Origin: Patagioenas fasciata
Taxonomy: Eukaryota > Chordata > Aves > Columbiformes > Columbidae
DNA: 64,000 bases
Reading direction: 5' to 3'
NCBI RefSeq assembly: GCF_037038585.1
Contig: NC_092520.1
Coordinates: 191,498,604-191,562,603 of the forward strand
The notes beneath the pieces are model-generated. The model searched no databases and was not told the origin of the DNA. It saw only the letters and a program-made list of their open reading frames with translations. Every line of letters starts with the position of its first letter. Position 1 is the stretch's first letter. Shown piece after piece: positions 45,300 through 59,500 of the stretch. A program made the position numbers and the translations under genes.

Positions 45300-46067
45300 T
45301 ATTTTCTAGTATATATGCATCTGGGCAGGAACAACCCCAGGTTCCAGTATAGGTTGGGAAACTACGTATTAGAGAGCAGTGTAGGGGAAAGGGACCTGGG
45401 GGCCCTGGTGGACAACATGATGACTATGAGCCAGCACTGTGCCCTTGTGGTCAGGAAGGTCAATGGCATCCTCGGGTGTATTACAAGGGGGGTGGTCAGT
45501 AGATGGAGACAGGTTCTCCTTCCCATCTACTCCGCCCTGGTGAGACCCCATCTGGAATACTGTGTCCAGTTCTGGGCCCCTCAGTTCAAGAAGGACAGGG
45601 AACTGCTGGAGAGGGTCCAGCGCAGGTCAACAAAGATGATTAAGGGAGTGGAGCACCTCCCTTATGAAGAAAGGCTGAGGGAGCTGGGTCTCTTCAGTTT
45701 GGAGAAGAGGAGACGGAGGGGTGACCTTATTAATGTTTATAAATATATAAAGGGTGAGTGCCATGAGGATGGAGCCAGGCTCTTCTCAGTGGCAAACAAT
45801 GATAGGACAAGGAGTAATGGGATCAAGCTGGAACACAAGAGGTTCCACTTAAATTTGAGAAAAAACTTCTTGTCAGTGAGGGTGACAGAGCACTGGAACA
45901 GGCTGCCCAAGGAGGTTGTGGAGTCTCCTTCCCTGGAGACATTCAAAGCCTGCCTGGACCTGTTCCTGTGCGACCTCACCTAGGCGTTCCTGCTCCAGCA
46001 GGGGGATTGGACTAGATGATCTTTTGAGGTCCCTTCCAATCCCAAATATACTGTGATACTGTGATGT
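45300..46067 (+). mobile_element. CR1 LINE, longest intact copy, antisense to WASL
   Basis: 5'-truncated CR1 with an unbroken 222-codon ORF2 C-terminus (45315-45983). It starts [16 protein letters not shown] and passes [34 protein letters not shown] and [18 protein letters not shown]. The 3' end after the stop (GACTAGATGATCTTTTGAGG, TCCCTTCCAATCCC) finishes in two copies of the octamer TACTGTGA near 46047-46065. The undamaged frame suggests this is among the younger copies here. It lacks the catalytic RT part and cannot be active alone. Confidence 0.95.
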
Positions 46068-49000
46068 GTGTCCTACCTTAAGAGTTCTATGAGGAAATGA
46101 AAATTGGAGCCTCTGAAGAATATTTGTTTAGCAGCCAAGTCATAAAGCTTAAAGGTTCTGTAATGGGACAGACCAGAGGCTACCTAACCCAAGATCTACT
46201 CTCCAACAGCACCAGACATCTACATAAGAATACAAGAGTCCAACATCATCCCATTGTAAAACTCATCATCTTGTAGAATCTTGGGAGCACAAGCTCAGTA
46301 ACTGGCAGGTTCAAAGCTTCCTTGAGTCAGCACACTTGTTTTACAGCACACGTTGGATTTTTCCTTTGTGAATTTATCTCATCACTCTTCAGAGCCATGT
46401 GAACATCTGGGCATCACAACACTGGGCAGGGTTGTATTTCACTGTTCCCGTAGGCACTGTGTGAAGAGTTAGCTTTTTACCTAAAAGTTTGCCACGCTGC
46501 TAGTTTCAGTTGACTGTCCCTCCTTGTTCTTACATTAGGACATGGTGTTATTGGTTTCATAGTTGCCCCTCCATGCTGCACATGCTTTTATATATATTTA
46601 TCACACTTCTTTGCCCTAGAAGTTCTCTACTGTTTTGGAAGTTACACTGGTTTTAAGGCAGTCTTATACCAAGAAAGAAAAATTAAAAAAAAAAAAAAAA
46701 AAATCACAGTTTAATTAGCCTTCTCATACATGGATCTTAGCTAGTCCTACTACATCCTTCTTTGACTGCAGATGAGACTAATGCTGTATGAATCCAGTCT
46801 GTTAGCCCTTTGAACACAGTGTCATAATAGCATTTTCTGTTTTGTTCTCTATTTCCCTGTAAATCAAAGAGTTTTGTTTTCCTTTTCACTATGAAACATT
46901 AAGCAGAAGTTTTCATAGATCTGTCATGGTTCCCAGACCCTTCTGGAGGGATCACACCTAGTCTGAGTCATGGGCTCCATATTAAATTTTCCCCACACGC
47001 TCTACAAGCATTACTTGGCCTTCATCAACACTGACTACTTGCCAAAACAGTTGACATCTAGAATACAGACATGTCTTGTTGCATTATAAGATTATCTACT
47101 AACTATCAGTATCACCCATGTCACACTTTTCAATGGGTTTAAAATAACCAAAAGAAGAACCTAAGTTTCATGGGAAAAAAACCTTCCAATTTTGTTAAAA
47201 TAGAGTCAAAGTAATCTAGCCAGACTGACAGCTACTCCTTGGGAAAGCTTTATAACCTTTGACCAAGACTGTGATGCAACTTTCCCAAGTCAAGATATAG
47301 TTCTGTTTCTCTCAGAAGTTGTCAGACTGACTACTAAGCTTTCTGGTAACCTATAGAAAAAGCTAAAGCATGACTGACTGATGACAAGAAAGCTTTGCAG
47401 TTGTCTCCTCAAACGCTCTACAGCTAAGTGTAGAGTAAAACTGCTTTCCCTGTAACCTACAGTGCAATGTGAATATTTTAATCATAACTGGACTTCTCAG
47501 ATGAGTGAAAAGGAGAGCCTTCAATTAGCCATACTACCACAACCAAACAGCTGACACTAAGTTTCAGGTGTAAGAGATGCCATTTTTAATCTTATGTTGC
47601 AATAGGCAAAGACTTAACTTTGGGCACAACTGGTCAGACTTTGTTCAAAACTTCTGCTAACAGTCTTTTCTCTCTCACTTCTCCATCATTATCCCATTGT
47701 TAAACCGATAATCTTGTAGACACAAGACAACAAAAAAGAGTATAGGTGGGACATTCTACAGTGTAACTAAGGCATCACATTCAGCCACAGCAATCATCCC
47801 ATTGTCCATGCAAGAAACCTTCTCAACCCTCCAAAACAAGTCCAGTTCAACTACCTCCCCCAACAGCACTACCCACAGAAATGGGTGGTCGTGGCAGGAA
47901 TTATGCAACTTAAATTCAAGGCACAGAAGATAGTGATCTGGGTCAAGAAAGGGCTCTCTGTGCATTGCCTCCTATCATATCTAGCAGTAAAAGCACCAAC
48001 TGGATTATCTGGGTAAACCACTAACTGTTGTAACTGGATGATGATTGTGTATAAAACATTGAGCCAGCACCCACCCCACAAGTAGTCAGAAGAATATTGC
48101 ACAAAACGAGCATGTCCTCATTCTGCCCAATCATAACAGATTTAATATACACTTGGATTCTTTATAAGTAGAGCCTAATTTACAAGTTAGAGAACAATTT
48201 CACTGAATCTAAAGTAGGTGCTGTTTTGAGGCCTACTAAGCTTGGAGTTCAATTACATTTTAACTTATTCATTAGCATTGTGCAAATTCCTAGCACTGAC
48301 AGAGCACCATGAGGCTTTCAGATGTTAGAACATATAATTATGAATTCCACTGTTACACCACTATATTTTTTTTAGTGAAAGGACAATACAGGAAAAAAAT
48401 ACAAGGTGTATTTTTTGCGGGGAGAGGGACAATAAAATCCAACTCCTTTTACTTCAGCCACTGCTCATTTTCATCCTGCAGAGCAGAGGTTCCATGCTTT
48501 ATGCTATTCAGCTTCCAGAAGACAGGTGGCAAAAATATTTAATCATTCACAGCCTTTGGAAGCTTACAAACTTATCAGCAAAATTTAAAACTTGAGAAAA
48601 TACATGAACATAAACTTCATCTACTGCTATTTATTACGAATCCTAGTCACATAAATTAATAAAATGGTCATCTTTAACTGCACAGTTGCAGCATCTAAGA
48701 ATGTTTATGCAAATATCATAATTTGAGTATTCTACTGTATTTTCTGAATAAGCATTCATTTTGTCTATTTTGAAACCAATTAATACACTCAGTTCAGTTT
48801 CTCACAGCATTCTTGAAGAGAATGTTATATTAATATTTAAAAGTATGGGTTCTTTAAAACTGTGTGGGGATATTTCATCACACAAGGTCATGCCACCCAT
48901 TTTACATACAGAATTAGATTACAATTGAGTCCTCAAGGTAACTAGTGCATTCTTTCTGAGATATAGTAAATCGATCTGTTACTTAATGTCTGAAGTTAAT

Positions 49001-49872
49001 ACTTTTCAGGAGAAGAATTTTGAAGTTGCCATTACTGCTTTGCTTAACAGCTTCGGCAAGGACCTTGTCCTTTTTATGTATCTATATATCTGGAAAAGGT
49101 GCATATGGGAAAGAAATAAGGTATCTCACCAAAAACTGATGGGCCATGAAGATGAGAACTAATCCCCCCCTCAGCTCCCTTTATTTTTTCCATGGTCAAC
49201 CTTTGGCCAGAGGACATGCCACTTATTCCAGAAACTTGTCACACCCCTCAAACGGATCAGCTATGAAGCAATGAGTCTGGTGCTGTCAGCTGTACACTGG
49301 CTGCCTCACTGGCAGAGCTGGTCTCATCCTTGGACAATCATACTGCAGGATATGTGGTTATCAACAAAAGGCTAATGAAAACACCTCCTGCCTGCAAAAG
49401 GTAGCCACAACTAGTCAGCACACGTTTGTAGAATGTGATCACAGCAGCCACCAGTGGTTTCCAACTGAGCAGCAGATAGCCATGTACTTTGATGAGCTTC
49501 TGGTGTGAACAGTTGCTGCAGCAGCCTGTAAAGTTAATGACTTGCTGTAATTCAGTGTTTCTCAAAAACAGTAAAGCAAGCCAACACAGACAGTGGGCAC
49601 ATCTCATTCCAAGCAAGAGCCATCACACTAGATCAGTTATGGCTGACATAGATTGTGAAAAGCTAAGAAATTACTGGAAACTAGACAGTAAAACATAGTG
49701 GCCCAAAAGTCAAAGAGCAGCAGCAAGATTAAGGCTGTTAAGAGGATGCTCAGTCATCTCAGTATACAGCAGAACAGAAAGCATTTCAAGGCCCATCGGG
49801 ATGGTTTTTGTAGCACTCATGTAGAGCTGACAACTGCTTGCGGTACAAAGATCAAAGACTCTGAGAATTACT
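46068..49872 (-). other. WASL: WASL intron 1, no features recognised
   Basis: AT-rich intron with an A run at 46685-46703. No exon or transposon is recognised. Confidence 0.6.
46685..46703 (+). repeat. Oligo(A) run
   Basis: 19 consecutive A bases. Comparable runs lie at 24622-24642, 25504-25523, 52489-52500 and 57467-57484. Confidence 0.9.
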
Positions 49873-50030
49873 TCGGTCAGACATGACCCCTATAAGTCTT
49901 CCAGTCCAACCGCCTGCTCACAGTAAGGGTAAAAGTCTAGAGCTCAAGTTGCTCAAGGTCCTGTCCAGTTAAGTTTAAAGGCTGCAAATCACCTCTGAGG
50001 AACCTGTTCAGTGCTTAATCACTCCCATTT
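49873..50030 (-). mobile_element. Degraded CR1 LINE 3' fragment
   Basis: TCTTCCAGTCCAACCGCCTG, then CAAGTTGCTCAAGGTCCTGT, CCAGTTAAGTTTAAAGGCTG and AACCTGTTCAGTGC follow the reverse-complement CR1 3' region ('gtccaaccccctgctc', 'aggttgctcagggccttgtccag', 'ggcaacctgttccagtg'). Strongly diverged. Same orientation as WASL. Confidence 0.75.
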
Positions 50031-50343
50031 TAGTGCATGCAAAAACACAACTAATTTTGATGTATTATTTTAATGGCTCAGTATTGTTATGTGCTACATG
50101 TTGACAGTACTACTGAGGAGACACTAGCAGCGAGTTCCAATCTTTCTCCAATTTTAAGAGTCACATTTCTTCCAATAAATGTGCAGAAACACTGCATACA
50201 TATGTAATTTAATCTCACATGATAGGCTTGCTTTTCTCAGTTACCCTGTAATGTAAAAATACAAATAGTAGCCATTGTTTCCATACAGAATAACCTATTG
50301 AAAATAAATGAACATGATGATACAATGCCTGTAGCTTCTTGAA

Positions 50344-50575
50344 ATCATAGAACAGTTTGGGCTGCATGGAAGGGACCTTCAAAGGTCATCTAGTCCAAAC
50401 CTCCTGCAACAGGCAGGGACATCTTCAACCAGATCAGGTTGCTCAGAGCCCCGTCCAGCCTGGCCTTGGATGTCTCCAGAGACGAGGCATCCACCACCCT
50501 CTGGGCAACTTGTACCACTGTTTTACCACTCTAATTGTAAAAAATGTCTTCCTCATGTTCTTCACTAAATCAGGT
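50344..50575 (-). mobile_element. CR1 LINE 3' fragment
   Basis: AATCATAGAACAGTTTGGGC, GGAAGGGACCTTCAAAGGTC, ATCTAGTCCAAACCTCCTGC, CAGGTTGCTCAGAGCCCCGT and CCAGCCTGGCCTTGGATGTC form a clear reverse-complement CR1 3' end, about 330 bases from the degraded copy at 49873. The end near 50575 is approximate. Confidence 0.9.
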
Positions 50576-53500
50576 CTGAAGACTTTTGGTCTGAAAGTCA
50601 CAGTAAACACAATTAGACACTGTAAGGCTTCTGTGAATAAAAGTTATGGTGAATAATTGTGTGCAACTCAAACCCTGTAAGAACAGAAATCAATATTTCT
50701 ATTATATTTTTCTTAAAGCAGACATCTAGTAAAAATGGCCTGGGCAATACTACAGCTGATGAGAAGGTACCTGTGGCAAGCATTTTTTAAGACCTACTAC
50801 AGTGGAAATCCTTATTCTGGTTAAGCCAATGTGCGAAAGCCTGACCAGGTGACGCTGGGTGCTCTTGCGTCACTCATTTCCTTTTTGATAACAGACCAGG
50901 AAGATAGCTCATAGTTTGCTTCTAGGGTGACTGCAAGAATCAAGGGCTGTCACTACTCATTGACATTAAAAACAGTGGTAAGTTCATGTCTTCCTTAGAC
51001 AGCAAGATTCAGGAACAGAGACGTGCTAATGTCAAGTACCACTTCACTGCGGAAATCAATTAGGTGTAACTCTAATCTTGACCACAACAAGGACAGGAAG
51101 CCTCAGTACCACAGCAATCCCTAACAGCCTAGCATTATCTGAGTCACGGCAGAAGGTATGGAAACTCATCAAGACTCATGAATGAGACAAATAAGAAGCA
51201 GAAGTGAGAATACAGGGCAGCTAACACTATGAGAAATCAAGACTAATCCACAGAAAATGAGGCAATTAGGACTCAGTGGTTGATAATGGTTTCTGTAGAT
51301 TACAAGCATTCTAAAGATAGAACTCCAGAACATAGCACTGACCAACCAAGCCGAAATATTGCTTGAAATCTTAGTTTATCTCAAAAAAAAGTTTGTTTAA
51401 GCAATTACACACTCAAATGTCAATACTTGAATAAATTTATGTTACTCAAAGCAAACAAAACTGAAGTTTGACAGCAACAGTATCTTCCTGTTGTTCTGCA
51501 ATCCTCTTCAGTGTCATAAATCTATGGAGCTTCCAAAAAAATGTTTCTGTGCTCAACACACCTATGCATTTCATCTCGTCACTCTTAACACAGAAACATA
51601 AACAAAACCTGCTGCAGGGATCAGGTGCTGGAACCTCCTCCCCTTCTCAAGGGAAGGCCTTTGGTGGCCTACACAGCCACGCTCTGTTCACTCTTTCTGG
51701 CAGTTTCATTTTCCTTCTGCACAGTGGAGCTATTTTCTTGGCATTGAGGACATCTCCTGCCATGTGGGAACAGTGCGTTCCCTTCCTGCTAGGAAAGGCT
51801 GATAACCCACTTCCAGGGTGAATGTTCTCATCGCCACGCAATCCTACGGAAGGCACGCACTGCAATCTCCTCCAACAGTGCTTTTAAGTGAACTGAATAA
51901 GCCTGCCACTATTCAGATGATCCCTAAACTAATTAGGCCACATAAACAACATGCAAGTGTGCTTCCCTAACAATTTCCACCTAAGCAGCAGAAGCATTTC
52001 ACAGAGTAGACGAAAATATTTCCTTGCACTTTCACAGTAACTTAGAAAACTTGAGTTTAATTAGGTTCTGAATTCTACAATAGTTATTAGCCCTGGATAA
52101 CAGGTAATCCAGGTGTCTAGTATGATAATTTAGGTGCAAATCAGGCATAACAGCAAGAAATACAAACACAACTACACATTGCCAGTAAATTTTAAAGATC
52201 TCAATAAGTATGCACAAGTGTCAACTACTAATTACTTACTTTTGCTGTTCTAGACGGGAAGGGATGGAAATAGGAAGAAGCAGTAGCAGGAGAAAGAAAA
52301 GACTACAGACACTAAAGGCAGACTGCTTTGGTTTCCTGCTGACACCTCCATCTGAAGGGCCACAAGAATTATGGCCCCAGATGACAGAAGAACCAGTACA
52401 ATAGATCCATCTGACTGTCTTTTTAGCCTTCTTCCCCTTCGTAACAGTGGAATGGGCTACTTACGTTTACTACATCTTGTACAGGAAAAAAAAAAAAAAA
52501 GTGTGATGACACTGTGTTGAGAGTACACACATACTTTCCTGTAGATAAAAATACTTTCAAGGACTCCACAATATTTTGACTATGAAATTGGTTATTAGTA
52601 GGTTAGATTTTGTAACTTTCAGACTGGCCTATCATTTATGTCTGTGCACCCAGTTGCCTCCAGAATCTTCATAAATTAGTCTGACATGCAACAGTGTTTG
52701 TCCACTGGGGATTTGGATACTTCTTTATTTGCAATTTGGGTAAACTGTAATTACTTCAGTTTTTAAACCTATTATAACTGTTAAAGATATATTTAACAAA
52801 TCACTAATAATCTAATCTTTAAAGACAAACCTGTATTGCAAAAAGTTATCTTCAGATGCTACAGACAGGATTTTAAATTAGTTTCCCCACAGAAAGAAGA
52901 GATACAGAACCTCAGAAGTTTGTTGGCAGATTTCAAGAAGTTCAGCAGCTGGAAACAATCTTCTAACTTTAATTCCATTTACAGGACATTATTTTCAGAA
53001 GACAGACTGATTGCTTCACAGACAGGAAAACTAGAGCAAGATTTTCATTTATTTGACAGAACTGACATTAAAAAAGTCTTTTGTAAATACCCAATAATCA
53101 CATGAGAAAAGCTTTATTTGGTGTAAGTTGAAAAATTACTCAACTGAGGACACTGAGGCCTCACCAGTTCTGTTCGTGAAATTATGTGCTACAATCACCA
53201 AGTGCTCAATTTTAAGCTTAAAGCTTGCATTTCATATCTTAATTTCCTATGATTGCTTACCAATTTAAAAAATGCACTATGCACAGATGCTAAGAAATTA
53301 GTATTTTTTTCCCATACACAAAGTAAGGCTATATTAAAAATAAAGCCACTGCCCAAGAGATGCTTCCATTTTTCTTATTTGAAGGGAGAAGGAAGAGAGG
53401 AAGTTTTTCTGAAATAGCAAAAAGCCATGTCAACTATTTCCTATCATTTCTGAAACATAAGAATCTTAATCTAAGTTAAAAGACAGTTCCACACAACGCA

Positions 53501-55364
53501 GAACCCAAAACACTTAAAGGATCAAGAGACCAAAACCGAAAATGTTAATACCCCAGAACAGATGCCCTGTCTTGTTCTGATCAGTACACAAGTCAGCTGC
53601 AATATCCTCACTGAAAATCTGTTACTGATGTGGAAAAGGTACTAGTGATCACTGTGCGATGTTACAACAAAAAAGGCATGAAACGTGGGGCTGCTCTTTA
53701 ATAAATCTAAAAAAACGTAAGAGGGTTTGTCCAGACTTAAGTCCACAGTTGTCCAAAGTGATCCTTCTCTCCTAATCCTCATTCGGCCAGTTACAGACAG
53801 CTCACATTCTTCTGTGTGTCTTCAGATGCAATTTCACTTCACTCCCAGCACCTCCTAGAACCCCCAGTTCAGCTAAAACTGGACAGCTTGTTTTCAAACA
53901 CTTGTTGCACAAATGTGGATCACAAAAGATGAATAATTAAGATGTGGGTAAATGGCATAGCATGTAAAACCAAATCAAGCAGCACATGATTAATTAAAAG
54001 AGACATGCTTTTATCAGACACAGAATAAAGTTATTTTTAAATCCTACAACCTCAGTTCAGACAACACGTGTAAGACTTCAGCCTTTCAGAGATGTGACAT
54101 AACCACAACCACAAGCATGCTCCCAATTACAGTATTCCAAGCTATCTCAGCAGAGCAGATCATTTCCCAGATGACACACACAACCTGGGGTTTCATTGAG
54201 GAGCAGCTGAGCACGGTCACATCCTGCTGACCTGCAGAGCATCCCCACAGCTTCCTCAGCCAACTCTCCCTGCCCAACACTGCTCAAACCCCAGATGGCC
54301 AGGAATCAGCAGACATGTGACAAGACACAGTTTTTTCTGTTCTGTTGGTGAAGTTGTATGCTTAGTTACTTTCAGAACAACAGGCTGTCCACAAATTTGT
54401 CACTGTTGCTTTTTTAAAGAATTAGACCCACTGTAGTTCTTTATAGATCCACTTAATGGTATATGTATCATCATGTTTACAAGTAAAAATTTTCAGAACA
54501 GTTAAATTTATTAAAGAAAGGATGTGAAGCATAAGCTTCAGAAATTCCCAAATTATCCCAGTTCTGGAACACTAACTGATGAGCCCCTGAAAATGCCATT
54601 TAGCATATACTGGTCCTTCTAGGCCCAGAATTAAAAAAAAATCAAAAAGGAATATTTGCTTTGCATAGGTGATGCTTAGGTGAATTTCTGTTATGATCTT
54701 TATACTTGAGGACAGAAAAACAGAAGGAATTTTGACTTCAGATACTTAGAGAACACTGAAATAAAACACCTTAAGTTGTTTTAAAAGAAAAAAAAACTCT
54801 TTTATAAGAAAACATTAACTTCTTGCCAACATAAAACAAAGAACCCCTTCAAAATATTAACAAATTTCAGAAAAGGCTATTAAAAATAAAACCTCTTTGA
54901 CTAATAGCCAGCACTGGTCTCACAACCGTGTATAGAACTTGTGTCCTGTCTCCTAAAGCAGCCTCAATCCACTTACATAAAGGTACTTAGGGATGCAACC
55001 CCCCCCACACTTCCACTGTGCCATGGCTCTACAGGTTTTAATTCCTCCCTCAGCAGTTCATGTTTGAACACAACAGTTATGAAAATTCAAGTCAGATATA
55101 AGGAAACTCATAACTGTACATAAGGTTTTTTTATACCAATAATGGAGTCTGCTTTGAATAGTTATTCACAGCTCGAAGTCCTACTACAGGAAAAAACAGC
55201 ATGAAAATGTAGTTGTTATATGATCCCTGGTCAAATTCAAAGCTCATTCCAGGAATACAACACTATAAGCTCTTTCACAGTAGAAGATACACATAAAAGT
55301 GAAAGCATCACCTGAATGCTTGCAAGACTGCTATTTTTCATTTAGTTCTGGCAATAGCCTGTTG
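50576..55364 (-). other. WASL: WASL intron 1, no features recognised
   Basis: No exon is recognised. Short open frames (for example 51468-51821 plus, 117 codons) lack family similarity and sit in a slightly GC-richer patch. Confidence 0.55.
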
Positions 55365-55465
55365 CATGAAGTTTATTCCTCCTCCATGTCCCAGTTTCCT
55401 TATCTGTAATACGGAAACACAGACGTCTACCTCTGTAAAGTGCCTTCAGAACTACTGATGAAAAA
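55365..55465 (+). mobile_element. Ancient MIR/L3-type repeat relic
   Basis: CCCAGTTTCCTTATCTGTAA, ACGTCTACCTCTGTAAAGTG and CCTTCAGAACTACTGATGAA match the order of the amniote MIR/L3 tail ('cagtttcctcatctgtaaaatgg', 'tacctctgtaaagcgctt', 'gagatctactgatgaaaa'). Family assignment is from memory only. Confidence 0.55.
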
Positions 55466-56197
55466 AACCAAAGTAGTATGCTGCCACAGACAGAAATCCA
55501 TTATTTTGGGGGTGTATGGGATGTGTATGTCTACATTACCTTCTCTGCTACATCGTAAAGGTTAAACCATTTTAATTTCCACATCATTACTGTTAGTTTT
55601 CTTCCCAGTCTGTGAACATTACTTCTTGATAGTCTGGTCACTGTTGACTATTTCAGAATGTCCTTGACATGCTACAAGCATGAAGATAAGGAAACAGAGA
55701 TACTCTTTTACCATGAGAGATGCCTCTTGAGTTACATCTAAGAGCTACAATTGTCACTGCCTGTACAGGTTCCTCCTTTGTAGGCCCAAAGCACTGCATT
55801 CACTAATGTACTGTGGAGGTCAAAAGCCACTTAAATTCACCCACATATAAACAAACTTTAGTAGTTTGGAAGCAGTGTTACAGAATGGCGGTCTCATGCG
55901 GCCAATTCTATGCAAATCTTGGGCTTAAGGTTAGTCACTTATTTCCAATTTAGACAAACCATAGCTGTAAATTCTTTGTAACAAATTTACTAATGCTTTG
56001 ATAAGTCATCACTGACTTTCTAAACAGCATATTACCACCTGATTCTTAAGATGGAAGAATAAAGAGCACAAAACAAATGACTCAAAACTTAACGGCAAAA
56101 AGAAAGTTATTTTTATGAAATAAAAGTAATTTCCCACCTACCTGGCATTTCTCAGTTGTCTCTCCCATGATAACCTTGACCAGCAAAAACCCTTAAA
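55466..56197 (-). other. WASL: WASL intron 1, no features recognised
   Basis: Nothing is recognised between the MIR/L3 relic and the next CR1 copy. Confidence 0.55.
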
Positions 56198-56555
56198 TCA
56201 GAGAACCATAGAATTGTTTCGGTTGCAAAAGCCCTTTGAGATCAAGTCCAACTGTTAACCTAAAACTGCCACACCCACTACTAAACCATCTCCCCAAGAA
56301 CCTCATCTACACGTCTTTTAATCACCTCCAGGGATGGTGACTCAACCATTTCCCTGGGCAGCCCATTCTAATACTTGCCAACCCTTTTGGTAAAGAAACA
56401 CAACTTGAGGCCATTTCCTCTCATCCTATCTGCTTGTTGCTTGGGAGAAAAGATCAACACCCAACTTGCTACAACCTCCTTTCAGGTAGTTGTCGAGAAC
56501 AGTAAGGTCTCCTCTCAGCCCCACAAACTAAAAGCCACTGACGCTGGCAATGCCA
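56198..56555 (-). mobile_element. CR1 LINE 3' fragment
   Basis: GAGAACCATAGAATTGTTTC, GAGATCAAGTCCAACTGTTA, GGGATGGTGACTCAACCATT, TCCCTGGGCAGCCCATTCTA, AACTTGAGGCCATTTCCTCT and ACAACCTCCTTTCAGGTAGT are reverse-complement CR1. This reaches further into the element than the other minus-strand copies. It is a close relative of the split copy at 16032/17298. Confidence 0.92.
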
Positions 56556-59500
56556 GAGGAACTAGATAATCACCTGGCAAAAGCAGTTTTGAAAACTACA
56601 CTCTCTACCCTTGTTCCCACACAGCCCTTCAATAAGAGCAATCATCAACCCATACATCTAAGTTTCTTTAATGAGGAATTAAGGTTACATAATAAAAAAT
56701 TCTAGAGATAGCTTAGTTTAGTTTTTGGCATTACTACTTAGGTCTCTTAGAAACTGCATTAAGAGATTGGCCTCAGCAATATCCTGTGGCATAGGATCTG
56801 CAGCTCAAGATTTTTGTTTGCAGTACGAACCCAGGTATTATGAACTCCCAAATCTATACCATGTAAGAAAAAGCTCCCCATACTCAATTTTCAAGGTGAA
56901 AAAAGAAACTGATAAAAGTGACCTCTGCCAAGCTAGAACTCGCAAAAAAGTTCAGACGGAGAACAATCTTGAAGCCCAGATATGAACAACAGAGTTTACA
57001 ATTTCCTTTCTGAACTTTCTACCTACTATGCAAAAATAAATGCACAGAGGGATGTTGAATGGGAAAACTCTTTCCCTGAAACAAAGATTCTTCCTTTGTA
57101 ACTCTGTAAGGTACCAGAAAATTTCTTATCACCAGGTTCTGGTGGGCACAACTAGAATAGCACAAATTACAAAGAACTGGTTCATTTACAGTTAAAGTGT
57201 TTATTTATACAACAAAGACGGCAGAAAGATGGCAGCAGGATGTATTTTTCCTCTGTACTCAACACTTTGGTGTACATGTCCACTCACCAGTTTCCAGTTT
57301 AATACTAATTTTTTCCTTCAGTGCACAGCTAGTAGTACAACTTCATGTAGTGGTTCTAATGAGCAACCATAGGCAGAACTGAGGAACAGAGCCAGTGGTA
57401 TTGCTCTCAATCTTTTATTCTTAAATATTCCTATGTTTGGATAGGTCAGAACAAAAGCATCCCCACAAAAAAAAAAAAAAAAAAGAAGATAATTAGTTCT
57501 CCAGTACTGCTCTGTTCCTGTTCATAACTTGTGAACACTGTTCCACAGCAATTAGAAATATGTTACATGAAAAGTTAAAAATATGTACCAGCCTGAATTT
57601 ACAGATAATACAAAAATTTCTACTTTACTAACAACTGTACTGAAGTAGCACTATATTTTGTAAGAAACAAAGCTAACAATAAAGACAATCAATATTTATT
57701 AGATAAATAAGAGCTTAGAATCCACAAAGTCACACCAATATAATTGTGACATGAACACAGTTGTTCAAGATTTTTTAAAAACTCTTAAGACATAAAATTT
57801 TTGTTACAAAGAACATTTAGAAGAAATGTTAGGTCTGAAACAGTACTTTACTCTTTTTGGCGAGTGTTGTCTGAATTAATGTAATAGTGCAAGCTGAGTC
57901 AAAATAACAACTTTAATGAAAAAGATCTTAACACAGCTTTGCTTTTGATCCCAGTGAAAAATAAATACTGAAAACAATCAATCTGTATTGCACTGGCAGT
58001 GTAATCAGCCAGTATCATTACTCTAATCAAGCATCAAATTTGATTGCTATTCTGCAAGTCTCTGTGCCTGCTCTGGAGCTGCCAGTGAGGCTAAAATGCC
58101 CAATGTCACTGGTTCCTGCTGCCTGGGAGAGCTGGCAACAGCCCTACTGCCAGGTCAAGTGTTTGCCACTTCTCTGAAAACCTCCACTTGTGCAATGATA
58201 AGTTGCAATGCTTTTATGACACTAAAGACAGCAGGTATATTGTGACACCACACTAACAGAATAAAAATGTTAATTAATACTTGTTGTAACCATTAAATAA
58301 TTTTTAAAAGGTTATTAGTGACATGCTCATTACTTTTTTCAGATGTGTAACACCTTCAGAAATTAGATATTCCCCCATAAGGGTACAGATATAACTTAAA
58401 TCCCAATGACTGAAAGAAGGTCCCCCTTGTCAAAGCAGACACTGAGTTTCCAGTTTTTCTGTGGATATGCCTTTCCTTTGTGATCAACAAACTACACCAA
58501 TAGCTCTGAGCACCTGAATGGCCTCAATCTGTTAGCATAAAAACAGGAAGCTCTTTATGTTGAGTATACAAAAGATACTATCAGCCCCAGGAGTATACAG
58601 TTTAGAGAAAACAAGCTGATCACTCAATCAAGACAGCATTCAAGAAAAATTACACCCTATTAAAAAAACTTTATATGAGTGTAGAAACAGGATCTCTCTT
58701 CCAGTCTCCTGGAAGAAATAAGGAGTGGGACCTACATAACAGCAATGCATAACGGGTTGCTACAGGTTCCATATAGCAAATTTTAGGAACATCCAATCGA
58801 AGCCTGTATAACTGTCTTCTCAAAAGATCTAGGAATTATATTGTTTGCCAGAAACTTCAATACTGTGGTACAAACAGCAATGTTCTCCCTACAGGGGTAT
58901 GCCAGCAACACAGTCACACCTTGACAAGACCTGGGAAGAAAAAGGAAAGCCCGATTTCCTGGTAGTCCAGAATTCACTCCCAGGCACATGGACTTATTTA
59001 CAAAAGATGAAGCAGATTTACAGACAAATTGCAAGGCTAGCTTTAGCGATGAAAGCAACCCATAGGACATTTATTATTCAAAAGTGCATCCTTCAGAAGA
59101 CAGCCTCTGCCATCCATCATGTGATGTACAATACGCTACAGGATTTGAGAGTTTTATATTAGCTGATATGGAACTAAGATCTCTAAATCTGCCAACCCCC
59201 ATGCAAAAGCTTCAGTTCTCTGACAAACGCTACAGTCCTCTGAAGAATCCCAGAGTCAAAAAAATGACATGTCACCTCACTTCAGGACTAGGTTACTCCA
59301 ACAAACCAGAGCACCACGCTGCACTTCACCAAGTGCCAAAAGCACCTGATGTGAAAAAACGGCCTTAATGATGCATGGCAGACCTACTTATTTATGGCTG
59401 GCTTGTTTATTCGGAATAAGTCAACTACATAACACCCTTCACTAATTCAGACTTACATCATAGTGATATTGTCTGTATGTGGTGACCTTGGAGAAGAAGT

